Positions 53,379 to 62,629 of a DNA stretch of 64,000 nucleotides are shown one piece after another. A program made the position numbers and the translations under genes. The first letter of the stretch is position 1. Each line of letters starts with the position of its first letter. This DNA comes from Rhizobium sp. S152 (GTDB lineage: Bacteria > Pseudomonadota > Alphaproteobacteria > Rhizobiales > Rhizobiaceae), in assembly GCF_030380735.1 (NCBI RefSeq), contig NZ_JAUDRZ010000008.1, positions 434,001 to 498,000 of the forward strand. Reading direction: 5' to 3'. Under the pieces are notes generated by a model, which worked only from the letters and a program-made list of their open reading frames with translations, did no database searches and was not told where the DNA came from.

Positions 53379-54338
53379 ATGCAACAGATCGACGGAATCA
53401 ACGGCCGCGTCGCCGATGCGCCTTCCAACAACTGGGTTTACCGGGTGCTGCCGCCATGGCTCTGGCCTTATGCGCAGCTCGCACGCTGGGACCGGCCGAT
53501 CGGCTGGCAGCTTCTGCTCTGGCCGTGCTTCTGGTCGGCTGCGATGGCGGCCAATGCGGCCGCGCATGTCGGGCTCTTTTCCGGCAGCCAGCTGATCTGG
53601 CACCTGCTGCTTTACTTCATCGGTTCCGTCGCCATGCGCGGCGCCGGCTGCACCTATAACGACCTCGTCGACCACAAGATCGACATGGAAGTCGCCCGTA
53701 CCCGCTCGCGGCCGCTGCCGTCGGGCCGCGTCACCCGCACGCAGGCGAAGATCTTCATCCTGTTGCAAGCGCTGGTCGGCCTGCTGGTCGTTCTCCAGCT
53801 CAACTGGTTTTCGGTCATATTGGGCGTCGCGTCGCTCGGCATCGTCGCGCTTTATCCTTTCGCCAAGCGCTTCACCGACTGGCCGCAGTTCTTCCTCGGT
53901 CTGGCCTTCTCCTGGGGTGCGCTGATGGGCTGGGCCGCCATTTTCGGCAGTCTGTCACTGGCGCCGGTCCTGCTTTATGTCGGCGCGGTCGTCTGGACGA
54001 TCGGCTACGACACTATCTACGCCCACCAGGACAAGGAAGACGACGAACTGATCGGCGTGCGCTCGACCGCCCGCCTGTTCGGCGACAACACCAAGCCATG
54101 GCTGGTCGGTCTCTATGGCCTGATGCTGCTCCTCACCTTCGCCGCCTTCCTGCTCGCGGGCGTCGGCATCGTCGCCTATCTCGGTCTTCTGGTCGCAGCC
54201 GGCATGTTCGCCTGGCAGATCGTCACGCTCGATATCAACGATGCCGATGAGTGCCTCGTGCTCTTCAAGTCGAACAACCGCGTCGGCATGATCATCTTTG
54301 CAGGCCTGTTCCTGTCGCTGCTGTTCGTGCTGCCGTAG
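53379..54338 (+). CDS. ubiA: 4-hydroxybenzoate polyprenyltransferase
   Basis: An inner-membrane prenyltransferase of ubiquinone synthesis, 319 residues with about 8-9 helices. It has the conserved NDLVDHKID (about 94) and DKEDDELIGVRSTA (about 220), the two Asp-rich motifs binding Mg-diphosphate. It also carries RPIGWQLLLWPCFWSA and RTRSRPLPSGRVTRTQA. It attaches the polyprenyl chain made by the synthase at 27.4-28.4 kb. The start ATG 53379 (MQQIDGINGR) is chosen. Confidence 0.95.
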   Translation: MQQIDGINGRVADAPSNNWVYRVLPPWLWPYAQLARWDRPIGWQLLLWPCFWSAAMAANAAAHVGLFSGSQLIWHLLLYFIGSVAMRGAGCTYNDLVDHKIDMEVARTRSRPLPSGRVTRTQAKIFILLQALVGLLVVLQLNWFSVILGVASLGIVALYPFAKRFTDWPQFFLGLAFSWGALMGWAAIFGSLSLAPVLLYVGAVVWTIGYDTIYAHQDKEDDELIGVRSTARLFGDNTKPWLVGLYGLMLLLTFAAFLLAGVGIVAYLGLLVAAGMFAWQIVTLDINDADECLVLFKSNNRVGMIIFAGLFLSLLFVLP

Positions 54339-54348
54339 GACGCAGTCC

Positions 54349-55239
54349 CTATGGAACGTGCTGCATGATGATCTGCGTGTGCAGCATTGGCGCATCGCTG
54401 CCGAAATAGCTGTCGAGCACAGATAGAAAATCGTCGGACAGATAGAAATCCGTCAAAGCGCGATCGGCGAGCAGCCGAAAATCGGCGTCGTTTCGGGGCA
54501 CGGCGATCGCATAGGGCTCATGCGTGAACAGCCGATTGCCGACCTCGAGCAGGGATGGATCGCGCGCCCGGGTCGCGAGGCTGGTGAGCAACACCTGATC
54601 GCCGATATAGGCGTCGATCTTGTGATCCTCCAGCGCCTTGAGGCCCTCTTCATGCGTTGCGAAATCGGCGATCGTCGTCTTCGACACTTGGCCTTTCATG
54701 GCCTCGTGCAACGCGGCGCCCGTCGTCGAGTTCGCCCGCGCGCCGATGACGCTTGTCGACGCAACGCGTTCGCTGACGGCGCTGACGGCCGGCTTGTCGA
54801 AAAAGAACGTCTGCAGGTAGCCGGGCGAATCCTTGCGAAGCAGCCCGCTGGCCCCGGTCAGGAAGATGGGCTGCGAAAAGTCGACGATCTCCCGCCGCTC
54901 CAGATTGACGGTGATCGCGCCGCAAAGCAGATCAACCTCACCATCCTTCACCGCATCAAAGCCGTTGGCGAGCGTCTTCTGGACATACTCGCGTTTCAGC
55001 TCCGGAACCTGGTGCTCGATGTCGTCGGCGATCCTGTTGCACAGGTCGATAGCGTAACCCGTCGGCTCGGCGCCGGCCTTGGCCGAGGAGAAGGGCGCTT
55101 CGTCATCGATATAGCCGATGCGCACCGTTCCGCGCTCGATGATGCCGTCGAGGGTAGCGGCGCCTGCCGTCAGGGCTGAAAGGGAAAGGGCGACAATCGC
55201 CAGCGAGAGCCGTCTCATGCACTTTGTTACGACCGGCAT
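54349..55239 (-). CDS. Extracellular solute-binding protein, family 3 (amino-acid type)
   Basis: A periplasmic binding protein of about 296 residues. The signal peptide is MRRLSLAIVALSLSALTAGA, followed by the family-3 core RGTVRIGYIDDEAPFSSAKA, AIDLCNRIADDI, VDLLCGAITVNLERREIVDF and SQPIFLTGASGLL. No permease or ATPase gene is adjacent, so it is an orphan component. Starts at 55248 or 55239 are possible; I favour 55239 because GGAG sits nine bases upstream. The stop converges with ubiA. Confidence 0.88.
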   Translation of the reverse strand: MPVVTKCMRRLSLAIVALSLSALTAGAATLDGIIERGTVRIGYIDDEAPFSSAKAGAEPTGYAIDLCNRIADDIEHQVPELKREYVQKTLANGFDAVKDGEVDLLCGAITVNLERREIVDFSQPIFLTGASGLLRKDSPGYLQTFFFDKPAVSAVSERVASTSVIGARANSTTGAALHEAMKGQVSKTTIADFATHEEGLKALEDHKIDAYIGDQVLLTSLATRARDPSLLEVGNRLFTHEPYAIAVPRNDADFRLLADRALTDFYLSDDFLSVLDSYFGSDAPMLHTQIIMQHVP

Positions 55240-55333
55240 GACGCTCATCTCCGAAAGACGGTTGCGATCTCAAAGGCGTGCACGCAGCTTATGGCCGGGC
55301 CGCCATTTGTCAACCAAGGTCCGAAAACGAAAA

Positions 55334-55353
55334 ACCCGGCGCGCTGGCCGGGT
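55334..55353 (-). terminator. Intrinsic terminator after DUF6101 gene
   Basis: The stem ACCCGGC/GCCGGGT is followed, on the minus strand, by TTTTTCG. Confidence 0.85.
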
Positions 55354-55379
55354 GTTTCCGTTAAGTCGATCCATCCCAC

Positions 55380-55952
55380 TTAGCTGCGGGCGATGATTTC
55401 CTTGCCTTCGATCTTCATCGCGACGCCGAGCTTGCCGGTCGTGCGGCGCACGAGGAAGCGGGGGCGGCGGTTGGCGAAGTAGGAGTGGCGGCGGCGCGGC
55501 TTCAGCGTGTTGGTACGCAGGTCGCCGAGATGTTCTTCGAGCGGGCGGGCAACGCCATCTGCCTCGACCATCAGCATTGGAATGCGGAAGGCTTCCGACC
55601 AGCCGCGCCAGTCGGCGGCGATGTCGGAGAGGTCGTGGGCCACCAAGAGCGGCACGCAGAGTTCCGGATCTTCGTGGTGCAGTTCGAGCGTCACGGTGAC
55701 TTCGCCGTTGCCATGGTCGATGGCGCGGGCGGCGACGCCCTTGAAGGCGCGCTTCGGCAGGGCGATTGAAAGTGGAAGGCCGCTCGATGGGAGGATCTTG
55801 CGCAGGATCGCGCCGCGTTCGTCTATCGTTATGCTGACGTCACTCGTGGAGTCGTGAATGGCGTAGCTCACCTGCTGGGGGAAGCGCGACGGATCGAGAC
55901 GCAGTGTCGTGCCGGCCCATGCGGGCTTCATAACGGTGTTGTTCATGTTCAT
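55380..55952 (-). CDS. DUF6101 family protein
   Basis: A 190-residue soluble protein typical of Rhizobiales: TLRLDPSRFPQQVSYAIHDS, LPLSIALPKRAFKGVAARAI, and a basic tail that includes KPRRRHSYFANRRPRFLV. The role is unknown. ATG 55952 is chosen, with AAGGGTGAG upstream. The leader on the same strand can fold into a structure like a glycine riboswitch aptamer, see separate entry. Confidence 0.8.
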   Translation of the reverse strand: MNMNNTVMKPAWAGTTLRLDPSRFPQQVSYAIHDSTSDVSITIDERGAILRKILPSSGLPLSIALPKRAFKGVAARAIDHGNGEVTVTLELHHEDPELCVPLLVAHDLSDIAADWRGWSEAFRIPMLMVEADGVARPLEEHLGDLRTNTLKPRRRHSYFANRRPRFLVRRTTGKLGVAMKIEGKEIIARS

Positions 55953-56034
55953 TCTCACCCTTGTCTTACCTGAGAGCCGGTTTCCGGTCTTCTCCTCGGG
56001 GCTTTTCGCCCTCTATGGCTGAACAATAGGCGCC
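55953..56034 (-). promoter_or_regulatory. Possible glycine-riboswitch-like leader of the DUF6101 gene
   Basis: On the minus strand the leader contains AUAGAG, a GGGC-GAAAA-GCCC hairpin, CCGAGGAGAAGA, a CCGG-AAA-CCGG hairpin and CUCUCAGGUAAGACAAGG. The last stretch matches the 3' conserved end of glycine aptamers (CUCUCAGG), and CCGAGGAGAAG resembles their core. The 5' end shows only partial P1 pairing, with GGGUG beside the ribosome binding site. It would be a single aptamer, not the usual tandem. Confidence 0.4.
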
Positions 56035-56189
56035 GGCTGTTCGAGACAGCTTAAAAATCGCGGTTAAGAAGACCTTGCCTCGGGGGATGGTTATCAAAAC
56101 CGAACGTGGCAAGGTTTCCGAGGAGTGAACACCGCCCGTCTCATTCCGCGACGGAAGAGGGGTAAGTCTCGGGTAAGCTTTTTATCGCA

Positions 56190-56216
56190 GAATGAGGCAC
56201 AACATCTGTGTCATTC
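56190..56216. other. Bulged hairpin in the leader of the DUF1217 gene
   Basis: GAATGA-GG-CACA pairs with TGTG-TCATTC across a five-base loop. It lies 31 bp before the DUF1217 start and may act on translation or be an operator. Confidence 0.4.
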
Positions 56217-56246
56217 CTTTAAGATTTTGCCGAAAAAGGTCGTCCC

Positions 56247-59200
56247 ATGATCTCTGCTTCGATGGCGTACAGCATATTGTCGGGGAATATGCAGAAGAGC
56301 CTCGACAACGTCGCCAAGCAGTCGACGGTCAAGCGCGACGCCGAATATTACAAGGAAAACATCAACATGGTCAAAGATGTCGATGATTTCCTCGGCAACT
56401 ACAAGCTCTACAACTACGCGATGCAGGCTTACGGTCTGGGAGACATGGCTTACGCCAAGGCCTTCATGAAGAAGGTGCTGGAAAGCGACCTGACCGATTC
56501 CAACAGCTTCGCCAACCGTCTTTCGGACACGCGCTACAAGGAATTCGCGGCGGCGTTCAATTTCAGCGCTTCGACGGCCGACGCGCAGAGCGATTCCCAG
56601 GAAGACGACCTGATCGGCCTCTATAATCAGTCCTTTGCGGATGAGGGCAAGAACGCCGCGACCGAGACCAGCTATTACAGCGACGCCATGGACAACGTGG
56701 AAAACGTATCCGACCTGGTCAACAACACGCGCCTTCGTACCTACGCACTGAAGGCCTATGGTATCGATCCGACCTATGTTTCCCAGGACTTCCTGACGCA
56801 GGTTCTGACGAGTGATCTCGATGATCCCGACAGCTTCGTCAACGTCAACGGCAACGACAAATATAAAGCACTGGTTGCGCAATTCAGCTTCAACGCCGAC
56901 GGCACCGTGACCGGCGCCGCCCAGACCGCGACACAGAAAGACGCGGTCATGGAACAGTATAATCTGGTCGTTCCATCGATCGTCACGCAGGCGGCCGCCG
57001 ATTACAACAAGGCTTACTATCTGTCCAAGATCGGGACCATCACGAATGTGACCGATATCACCGCCGATACGCGCCTGTCGTCCTATATCAAGACGGCGTT
57101 CAACATGGGCTCGACTTTCAGTGATGCGGCATTTCGCAAAGTGCTAACGGATCCGACCTACGCCGCGTCGCTCGACTTCAGCGACGCCTATCAGGCCTTC
57201 AATTTCAAGTCCGACGGCACGGTTGCCACGACAGCGCGTGCGCAGACGTCCTCCCAGACAAAAGCGACCACCGCGCAGGCGACCAGCGCATCCAGCTACT
57301 ATACCAGCCAGATCACCGGCGGGACGATCACGACCGTTGACCAGCTGTTGGCCGATCCCAAGCTGACGGCCTACATCAAGGATGCCTATTCGTTGTCGCC
57401 GACCTTCAGCGATGCCGACCTGAGAAGCATTCTCACCGATGCCGATTATGCCTCGACCAACGGCTACAGCGCCATCAACGCCGCCTTCAATTTCAAGGCC
57501 GATGGAACGTTGACAGGCACGGACGTGCAGACTTACGCGCAGCGCAGCGCGACGACCGGCAAGATAACGACAAACGGAAACTACTTTCTGACTAAGGTCG
57601 GCGACTATACCAGCGTCGATGATCTCCTGGCCGATACGCGGAGCGTCAGCTATCTCCGCAACGTCTATAACGTGTCCTCGACGATCAGCGACGCGGATCT
57701 GAAAACGATCCTGTCGGACGGCGATGCGGCGGCCACCATGGGCTATACCAGCCTGCACGACGCCTTCAATTTCACCTCGTCCGGCGGCCTTGCCGCCACC
57801 TACCAGCCGCAGACGCCGGATCAGGTCAATGCCATGGCCGACATGGCGACGGCGACGCGAAACGGCTACCAGCAGGCCATCGTCAATATCACCAATGTCG
57901 ATGACCTCCTGGCCAACACGACGCTGACGAACTACATCAAGAATGCCTACGGCATGCCGATGACCTTGAGTGACGCGGACCTCCGCAGCGTGCTGACGGA
58001 CGGAGACTATGCGACGCTGCTGGGCTATGGCGATGTCCACGCGGCCTTCAATTTCCTTGCCGATGGCAGCACGCCGAATGACGTCAACGCGCAGAGCACC
58101 AGCCAGGCGCGGTCGACGACGACCAGGGCCATCACGACCCAGGACTATTTCCAGAGCACGATCAGTACCATCTCCAATGTCGACGAGTTGATCGCGGATC
58201 CGAAGCTCACGAGCCAACTCCGCACGGTCTACCGAATTTCGCCCGCGGTCAGCGACGCCGACCTGAAGAGCATCCTGACAGACGCCACCTTTGCCGCATC
58301 GGCCGGTTACTCCAACGTCAATGCCGCATTCAGCTTCGCCGCCGATGGTTCGGCGGCTCTGGCTTCCGGCCCGCAGAACGGTCAGCAATTGGCGGATACC
58401 ACCGCGTTCTACAACACCCGCTACGACGATCTTCAACAGGAGACGATCGACGATTCGATCGCCAACTATAAGAGCCGGATGGCGGACGGGAACATCAAGT
58501 CCATCGCCGATTTCATGCGCACCAACGCGACGGCCGATACGGACAAGGCCAACGACAGCCTGCCCGATCTCTATCAGATGGCGTTGCGCGCCTACGGGTT
58601 GACCGAACAGGATGTATCGCGGTCGACAATGCGCAAGCTGCTGGAAAGCGACCCCTACGACCCGAACAGCTACGTCGCGTCGTTCAAGGACGAGCGCATC
58701 ACCAACCTCGTGCGCGCCTTCAACTTTGGATCGGACGGCAAGGTTTCTTCGGAAATCCAGGCGTTGTCGCCCGCCGTCATGGCCAAGTACGCCACCAACT
58801 ACAAGTCGCTCTCCTTGCTCGGCATTGCCGAGGGTCCGCTGCGGGACAAGGCGTCCAAAGATGCGACCACGGCGGTCAACAACTTCGCCAAAGGCATGGC
58901 CGAGGTGAAGTCGCTGGATGATTTCCTTGATAACAAGGACCTTACCAATCTGGTGCTGAAGGCGAATGGCCTCGACCCGACCAAGTACACAGCGGAGACG
59001 CTGAAGAAGATCTTCACCTCCGACCCGTCGGATCCCAAGAGCTATCTCAATACCGAAGCGGAATCGAAGTTCCAGGAAATCGTTGCCGATTTCAACTTCG
59101 ACACCGATGGCGACCTGACCCGATCCAAGATCGGCGCGATCCAGAACGTCGGTGCAGAAGAACGCACCGAAAAGAGCTACATCCAGCAGACGCTCGAAAC

Positions 59201-59528
59201 CCAGCAGGGTGAGACCAATGACGGTGTCCGTCTGGCGCTCTATTTCTCGCGCAAGGCGCCGAGCGTGACTTCGATCTACACGCTGCTCGGCGATCAGGCG
59301 CTGTTCCAGCTGGTGCAGACGGCCTATAGCCTGCCGAGCGGATTCTCGAACATGGACGTCGACAAGCAGGCCGACAACCTGAAGAAGTTCATCAATATCG
59401 AGGATCTTCAGGACCCGAAGAAGGTCGACAAGCTGGTGCGCCGCTTCACCGCGCTCTACGACGTGCAGAACAGCTCAAGCACCTCGGCAGCCCTTACCAT
59501 CCTGACCAACGGCGCCACGTCGTCCTGA
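56247..59528 (+). CDS. Giant ten-repeat DUF1217 protein
   Basis: The 1093-residue protein has no signal peptide. About ten tandem repeats of 70-90 residues match the DUF1217 pattern. Each runs YY ... V-x-S-V-DDLLAD-x-L ... YGL ... SDADLRSILTD ... AFNF-x-ADG. Repeat starts are near 29, 141, 257, 352, 447, 544, 641, 745, 877 and 1002. Repeats 4-7 are most alike, suggesting recent internal duplication. DUF1217 occurs in rhizobial flagellar regions, but typical proteins are much shorter. It is a single-gene unit. Role as a flagellar, filament-associated or surface scaffold is an inference. Confidence 0.8.
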   Translation: MISASMAYSILSGNMQKSLDNVAKQSTVKRDAEYYKENINMVKDVDDFLGNYKLYNYAMQAYGLGDMAYAKAFMKKVLESDLTDSNSFANRLSDTRYKEFAAAFNFSASTADAQSDSQEDDLIGLYNQSFADEGKNAATETSYYSDAMDNVENVSDLVNNTRLRTYALKAYGIDPTYVSQDFLTQVLTSDLDDPDSFVNVNGNDKYKALVAQFSFNADGTVTGAAQTATQKDAVMEQYNLVVPSIVTQAAADYNKAYYLSKIGTITNVTDITADTRLSSYIKTAFNMGSTFSDAAFRKVLTDPTYAASLDFSDAYQAFNFKSDGTVATTARAQTSSQTKATTAQATSASSYYTSQITGGTITTVDQLLADPKLTAYIKDAYSLSPTFSDADLRSILTDADYASTNGYSAINAAFNFKADGTLTGTDVQTYAQRSATTGKITTNGNYFLTKVGDYTSVDDLLADTRSVSYLRNVYNVSSTISDADLKTILSDGDAAATMGYTSLHDAFNFTSSGGLAATYQPQTPDQVNAMADMATATRNGYQQAIVNITNVDDLLANTTLTNYIKNAYGMPMTLSDADLRSVLTDGDYATLLGYGDVHAAFNFLADGSTPNDVNAQSTSQARSTTTRAITTQDYFQSTISTISNVDELIADPKLTSQLRTVYRISPAVSDADLKSILTDATFAASAGYSNVNAAFSFAADGSAALASGPQNGQQLADTTAFYNTRYDDLQQETIDDSIANYKSRMADGNIKSIADFMRTNATADTDKANDSLPDLYQMALRAYGLTEQDVSRSTMRKLLESDPYDPNSYVASFKDERITNLVRAFNFGSDGKVSSEIQALSPAVMAKYATNYKSLSLLGIAEGPLRDKASKDATTAVNNFAKGMAEVKSLDDFLDNKDLTNLVLKANGLDPTKYTAETLKKIFTSDPSDPKSYLNTEAESKFQEIVADFNFDTDGDLTRSKIGAIQNVGAEERTEKSYIQQTLETQQGETNDGVRLALYFSRKAPSVTSIYTLLGDQALFQLVQTAYSLPSGFSNMDVDKQADNLKKFINIEDLQDPKKVDKLVRRFTALYDVQNSSSTSAALTILTNGATSS

Positions 59529-59534
59529 GCGAAC

Positions 59535-60962
59535 TCAATCCACGCTAACGACCTTGCCCGGGTTCATGATACCGGCAGGGTCGAACGCCCGCTTGATCCG
59601 CCGCATCAGATCCATCTCGATGTCCGAGCGGATGGAAGCCAGTTCATCGCGCTTCAATTGGCCGATGCCGTGCTCGGCCGAGATCGAGCCGCCATGGGCG
59701 AGCACGATGCCGTGGACGATGTGGTTCATCTCATGCCAGCGGTCGATAAACGCCTGCTTGTCGGCGCCGACGGGCTGGGAGATGTTGTAGTGGATGTTGC
59801 CGTCGCCCATGTGGCCGAAGGCGCAGATGCGCGCACCCGGCATGGCGGCCATCACCGCTTCTTCGGCTTCATTCATGAAATGCGGAATGCGCGACACCGG
59901 CACCGACACGTCGTGCTTGATCGATCCGCCTTCCGGCTTCTGCGCTTCGGACATGCTCTCGCGCATATGCCACAGCGCTTGCTGCTGCGCGACGGAGGAG
60001 GCGATTGCCGCATCCTGCACAAGTCCGGCCTCGAAGCCCTGTTCCAGCAGCGCCGTCATCATGCGCTCGGCGGTCTCGGCCGAATCCGATGTCGAGATGT
60101 CGATCAGCACGTACCAGGGATGCGGCGTCTCCAGCGGATCGCGCACGCCGTCGATGTTGCGCGCGGTGATCTCGACGCCGAAGCGCGGCATCAGCTCGAA
60201 GCCCGTCAGCGAGGTGCCGCACAGGCTGGAGGCAAGGTTGAAGAGCGAAAGCGCGTCCTCCACCGTGTTGAGGCCCGCGAACGCCACCTGCTTGCCGAGC
60301 GGCTGCGGGAAAAGCTTCAGCACCGCGCCGGTGATGATGCCGAGCGTGCCTTCCGCGCCGATGAAGAGGTCGCGCAGGTCGTAGCCGGTATTGTCCTTCT
60401 TCAGGCTGCGCAGCCCATTCCAGACCTCGCCGGTCGGCAGAACGACCTCCAGGCCCAGGCAAAGCTGGCGCATGTTGCCATAGGCAAGCACCGCCGTGCC
60501 GCCGGCATTGGTGGAAAGGTTGCCGCCGATGCGGCAGGATCCTTCGGAGCCGAGCGACAGCGGAAACAGCCGCCCGTGCGCTTCCGCCGCTTTCTGCACC
60601 TCGGCCAGAATGGCGCCGCCGTCGGCGACGAGGACATTGGCGACCGGATCGACGGAACGGATCTTGTTCATGCGCTCGAGCGAGATGATGATGTCCGACT
60701 TGCCTTCACGCGGTGTCTGCCCGCCGACGAGGCCGGTATTGCCTGTCTGCGGCACCACCGCCGAACCCGTTTCCGACGCAAGCTGGAGGATGGCGGAGAC
60801 TTCCTCGACCGTCGCCGGCTTCAACAGCAGCGGCGAGGAGCCGTGATAGAGGCCGCGGTTCTCGATCAGGTGCGGGGCAAGGTCGGCCTCACCGCGAAGC
60901 GCATATTTCTCGCCGACGATGGCTGCAAAACGGTCGAGTAGATCGGGGGAAACGCTGCTCAT
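59535..60962 (-). CDS. FAD-linked D-2-hydroxyacid dehydrogenase
   Basis: A 475-residue VAO/PCMH flavoprotein. The FAD-binding segment has VVPQTGNTGLVGGQTP and GGNLSTNAGGTAVLAYGNMR. The C-terminal domain ends with FGHMGDGNIHYN and ISAEHGIGQLKRDELASIRS, the typical metal/substrate-binding His region. It oxidises a D-2-hydroxy acid such as D-lactate, D-2-hydroxyglutarate or glycolate, giving electrons to the chain; the substrate is not determined. It lies 16 bp after the sua5 stop on the same strand. Confidence 0.9.
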   Translation of the reverse strand: MSSVSPDLLDRFAAIVGEKYALRGEADLAPHLIENRGLYHGSSPLLLKPATVEEVSAILQLASETGSAVVPQTGNTGLVGGQTPREGKSDIIISLERMNKIRSVDPVANVLVADGGAILAEVQKAAEAHGRLFPLSLGSEGSCRIGGNLSTNAGGTAVLAYGNMRQLCLGLEVVLPTGEVWNGLRSLKKDNTGYDLRDLFIGAEGTLGIITGAVLKLFPQPLGKQVAFAGLNTVEDALSLFNLASSLCGTSLTGFELMPRFGVEITARNIDGVRDPLETPHPWYVLIDISTSDSAETAERMMTALLEQGFEAGLVQDAAIASSVAQQQALWHMRESMSEAQKPEGGSIKHDVSVPVSRIPHFMNEAEEAVMAAMPGARICAFGHMGDGNIHYNISQPVGADKQAFIDRWHEMNHIVHGIVLAHGGSISAEHGIGQLKRDELASIRSDIEMDLMRRIKRAFDPAGIMNPGKVVSVD

Positions 60963-60978
60963 CGGGCTTTATCCTCTG

Positions 60979-61953
60979 TTATTCCCGCGGGGCCGCGGCG
61001 CGCCGCAGCCGGTCGTTGATGGCTTCGCCGAGACCCTCGTCGGGAATGGCGGAAAAGGCGATGGTCGTGGCGCCGCTGGCATCGGCGCGCTTCATATAGT
61101 CGAAGAGATTGGCCGCGGCCTCCGAGAGATCGCCCGTTTCGCTGAGATTGAGCACGATCCTTGCCGATTGCGAGCCGGCGACAGGCGCGGGGCCGAAACT
61201 GATCAGCGCCTCACTGTCTGAAACGTCGGTCGCATCAAGCCGTACATGCGCGCCCGGCGCATAATGAGACGCCATCATCCCAGGCGCCTCGATCGCGGCC
61301 GACGCCTTCTTCGGGCGCACCAGCTTCATGCCCGCCACCCGCTCGATCTCGACCGCCGGCAGCCCGCCCGGACGCAGCAGCCTGAGCTTGCCGTCCTCGA
61401 CCTTGACGATGGTCGATTCCACGCCGACGTCGCTGGCGCCGGAATCGAGGATCAGCCGGATCTTCTCGCCGAGATCGGCGGCCACATGGTCAGCACTCGT
61501 GGCGCTGATCTTGCCCGATGTATTGGCACTCGGCGCCGCCAGCGGATGTCCGAAGGCGCGTATCAGTTCTCCCGCAAACCCTTTGGGAACGCGGATGCCG
61601 ACCGTGTCGAGCCCGGCCGTCGCCAGCGCGTGAATGGCGCTGCCCCCCTTGAGCGGAACGACGATCGTCAGCGGTCCCGGCCAGAAGGCTTCCGCCAGCG
61701 TCCGGGAGACAGGATCGAAATCGGCATACTGCTCGGCCATGGCGAGATCGGCCATGTGGCAGATCAGCGGATTGAACTGCGGCCGGCCCTTGGTCTCGTA
61801 GATGCGGGCGATGGCCGCTGGATTGGTGGCGTCGGCGGCAAGTCCGTAGACGGTCTCGGTCGGAATGGCGATCGGCAAGCCTTCGCCCAGCACCTTGCAA
61901 GCGGCCTCTATGGCCTGCTCCTTGTTCGCGGTGATGTCGATGATCTCTGCCAT
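60979..61953 (-). CDS. L-threonylcarbamoyladenylate synthase (Sua5/YrdC)
   Basis: A 324-residue Sua5-type enzyme that makes TC-AMP for tRNA t6A37. The YrdC domain has GLPIAIPTETVYGLAADATN, KGRPQFNPLICHM, WPGPLTIVVPLKGG, RVPKGFAGELIRAFGHPLAA and PSANTSGKIS. The extra C-terminal Sua5 domain (about 220-324) has PGMMASHYAPGAHVRLD. Both parts appear intact. The stop is 16 bp before the FAD dehydrogenase start on the same strand. Confidence 0.94.
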   Translation of the reverse strand: MAEIIDITANKEQAIEAACKVLGEGLPIAIPTETVYGLAADATNPAAIARIYETKGRPQFNPLICHMADLAMAEQYADFDPVSRTLAEAFWPGPLTIVVPLKGGSAIHALATAGLDTVGIRVPKGFAGELIRAFGHPLAAPSANTSGKISATSADHVAADLGEKIRLILDSGASDVGVESTIVKVEDGKLRLLRPGGLPAVEIERVAGMKLVRPKKASAAIEAPGMMASHYAPGAHVRLDATDVSDSEALISFGPAPVAGSQSARIVLNLSETGDLSEAAANLFDYMKRADASGATTIAFSAIPDEGLGEAINDRLRRAAAPRE

Positions 61954-62011
61954 GGTCTGCCCGGATGCCGTGTCGGGCAGTCCTTATGCTTTCCCGGCGC
62001 TCCGATCAATA

Positions 62012-62629
62012 TCAGAGCTGGCGAATGATCTCGCGCAGCTGTTCGTTGCGGGCGCCGAGCAGCAGCACGTTTCGGATCGCCACCTGCGGATCGTCGGTCC
62101 GAAACAGGACGCCGTTGCCGCGCACCGAACGGTCGATCGTCATCTTCTCCGGCGTGTGCTCGCCGGGCTTGATGGCGACGGCGAAATACATGCGCGACTG
62201 TCGCGCATCGATGCGCTCGAAGAAATTGTCGTTGTCGCTGATATCGGCGTAGAAGTTGGCAATGTAGAAGGCCCAACTCACTTCCTCGTAGCGGGCGAAC
62301 TTCGTACGCGATGCCGTCACGTGACAGTAGCCGAGATGCGGGCTGTCCTGCAGCGTGCGGTGGAACACCAGCTTCGGGAACTGGATGGCGCGATGGAAGG
62401 CGTTGATGTGCTGATGCGTCTGCATGCCGGCGGCTTGCAGCTTTCTGCCGGTTTTTTCCGCCACTTCCTCATGGCTGAGATAGCGGCGCTCGGCGGCAAG
62501 CCAGTGACTGCGCTGGCGCGTGATCCGGCCGGTGCGCAGGAATTCCGAGTGGGAGCTTGCCTGCGCTGGCTCCTTCTGCGCCGTTTCCGTGCTCGCGTCG
62601 AAGTAACGAAGTTTTGCCATTGTGCGCAT
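62012..62629 (-). CDS. Conserved rhizobial hypothetical protein (DUF6656-like)
   Basis: A 205-residue protein with no signal peptide or membrane segment. Recognisable segments are TGRITRQRSHWLAAERRYLS, HINAFHRAIQFPKLVFHRTL, CHVTASRTKFARYEEVSWAF and IDRSVRGNGVLFRTDDPQVA. It seems to be a Rhizobiales family that I would place near DUF6656, but this is uncertain. The start could be 62629 or 62620. Confidence 0.6.
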   Translation of the reverse strand: MRTMAKLRYFDASTETAQKEPAQASSHSEFLRTGRITRQRSHWLAAERRYLSHEEVAEKTGRKLQAAGMQTHQHINAFHRAIQFPKLVFHRTLQDSPHLGYCHVTASRTKFARYEEVSWAFYIANFYADISDNDNFFERIDARQSRMYFAVAIKPGEHTPEKMTIDRSVRGNGVLFRTDDPQVAIRNVLLLGARNEQLREIIRQL

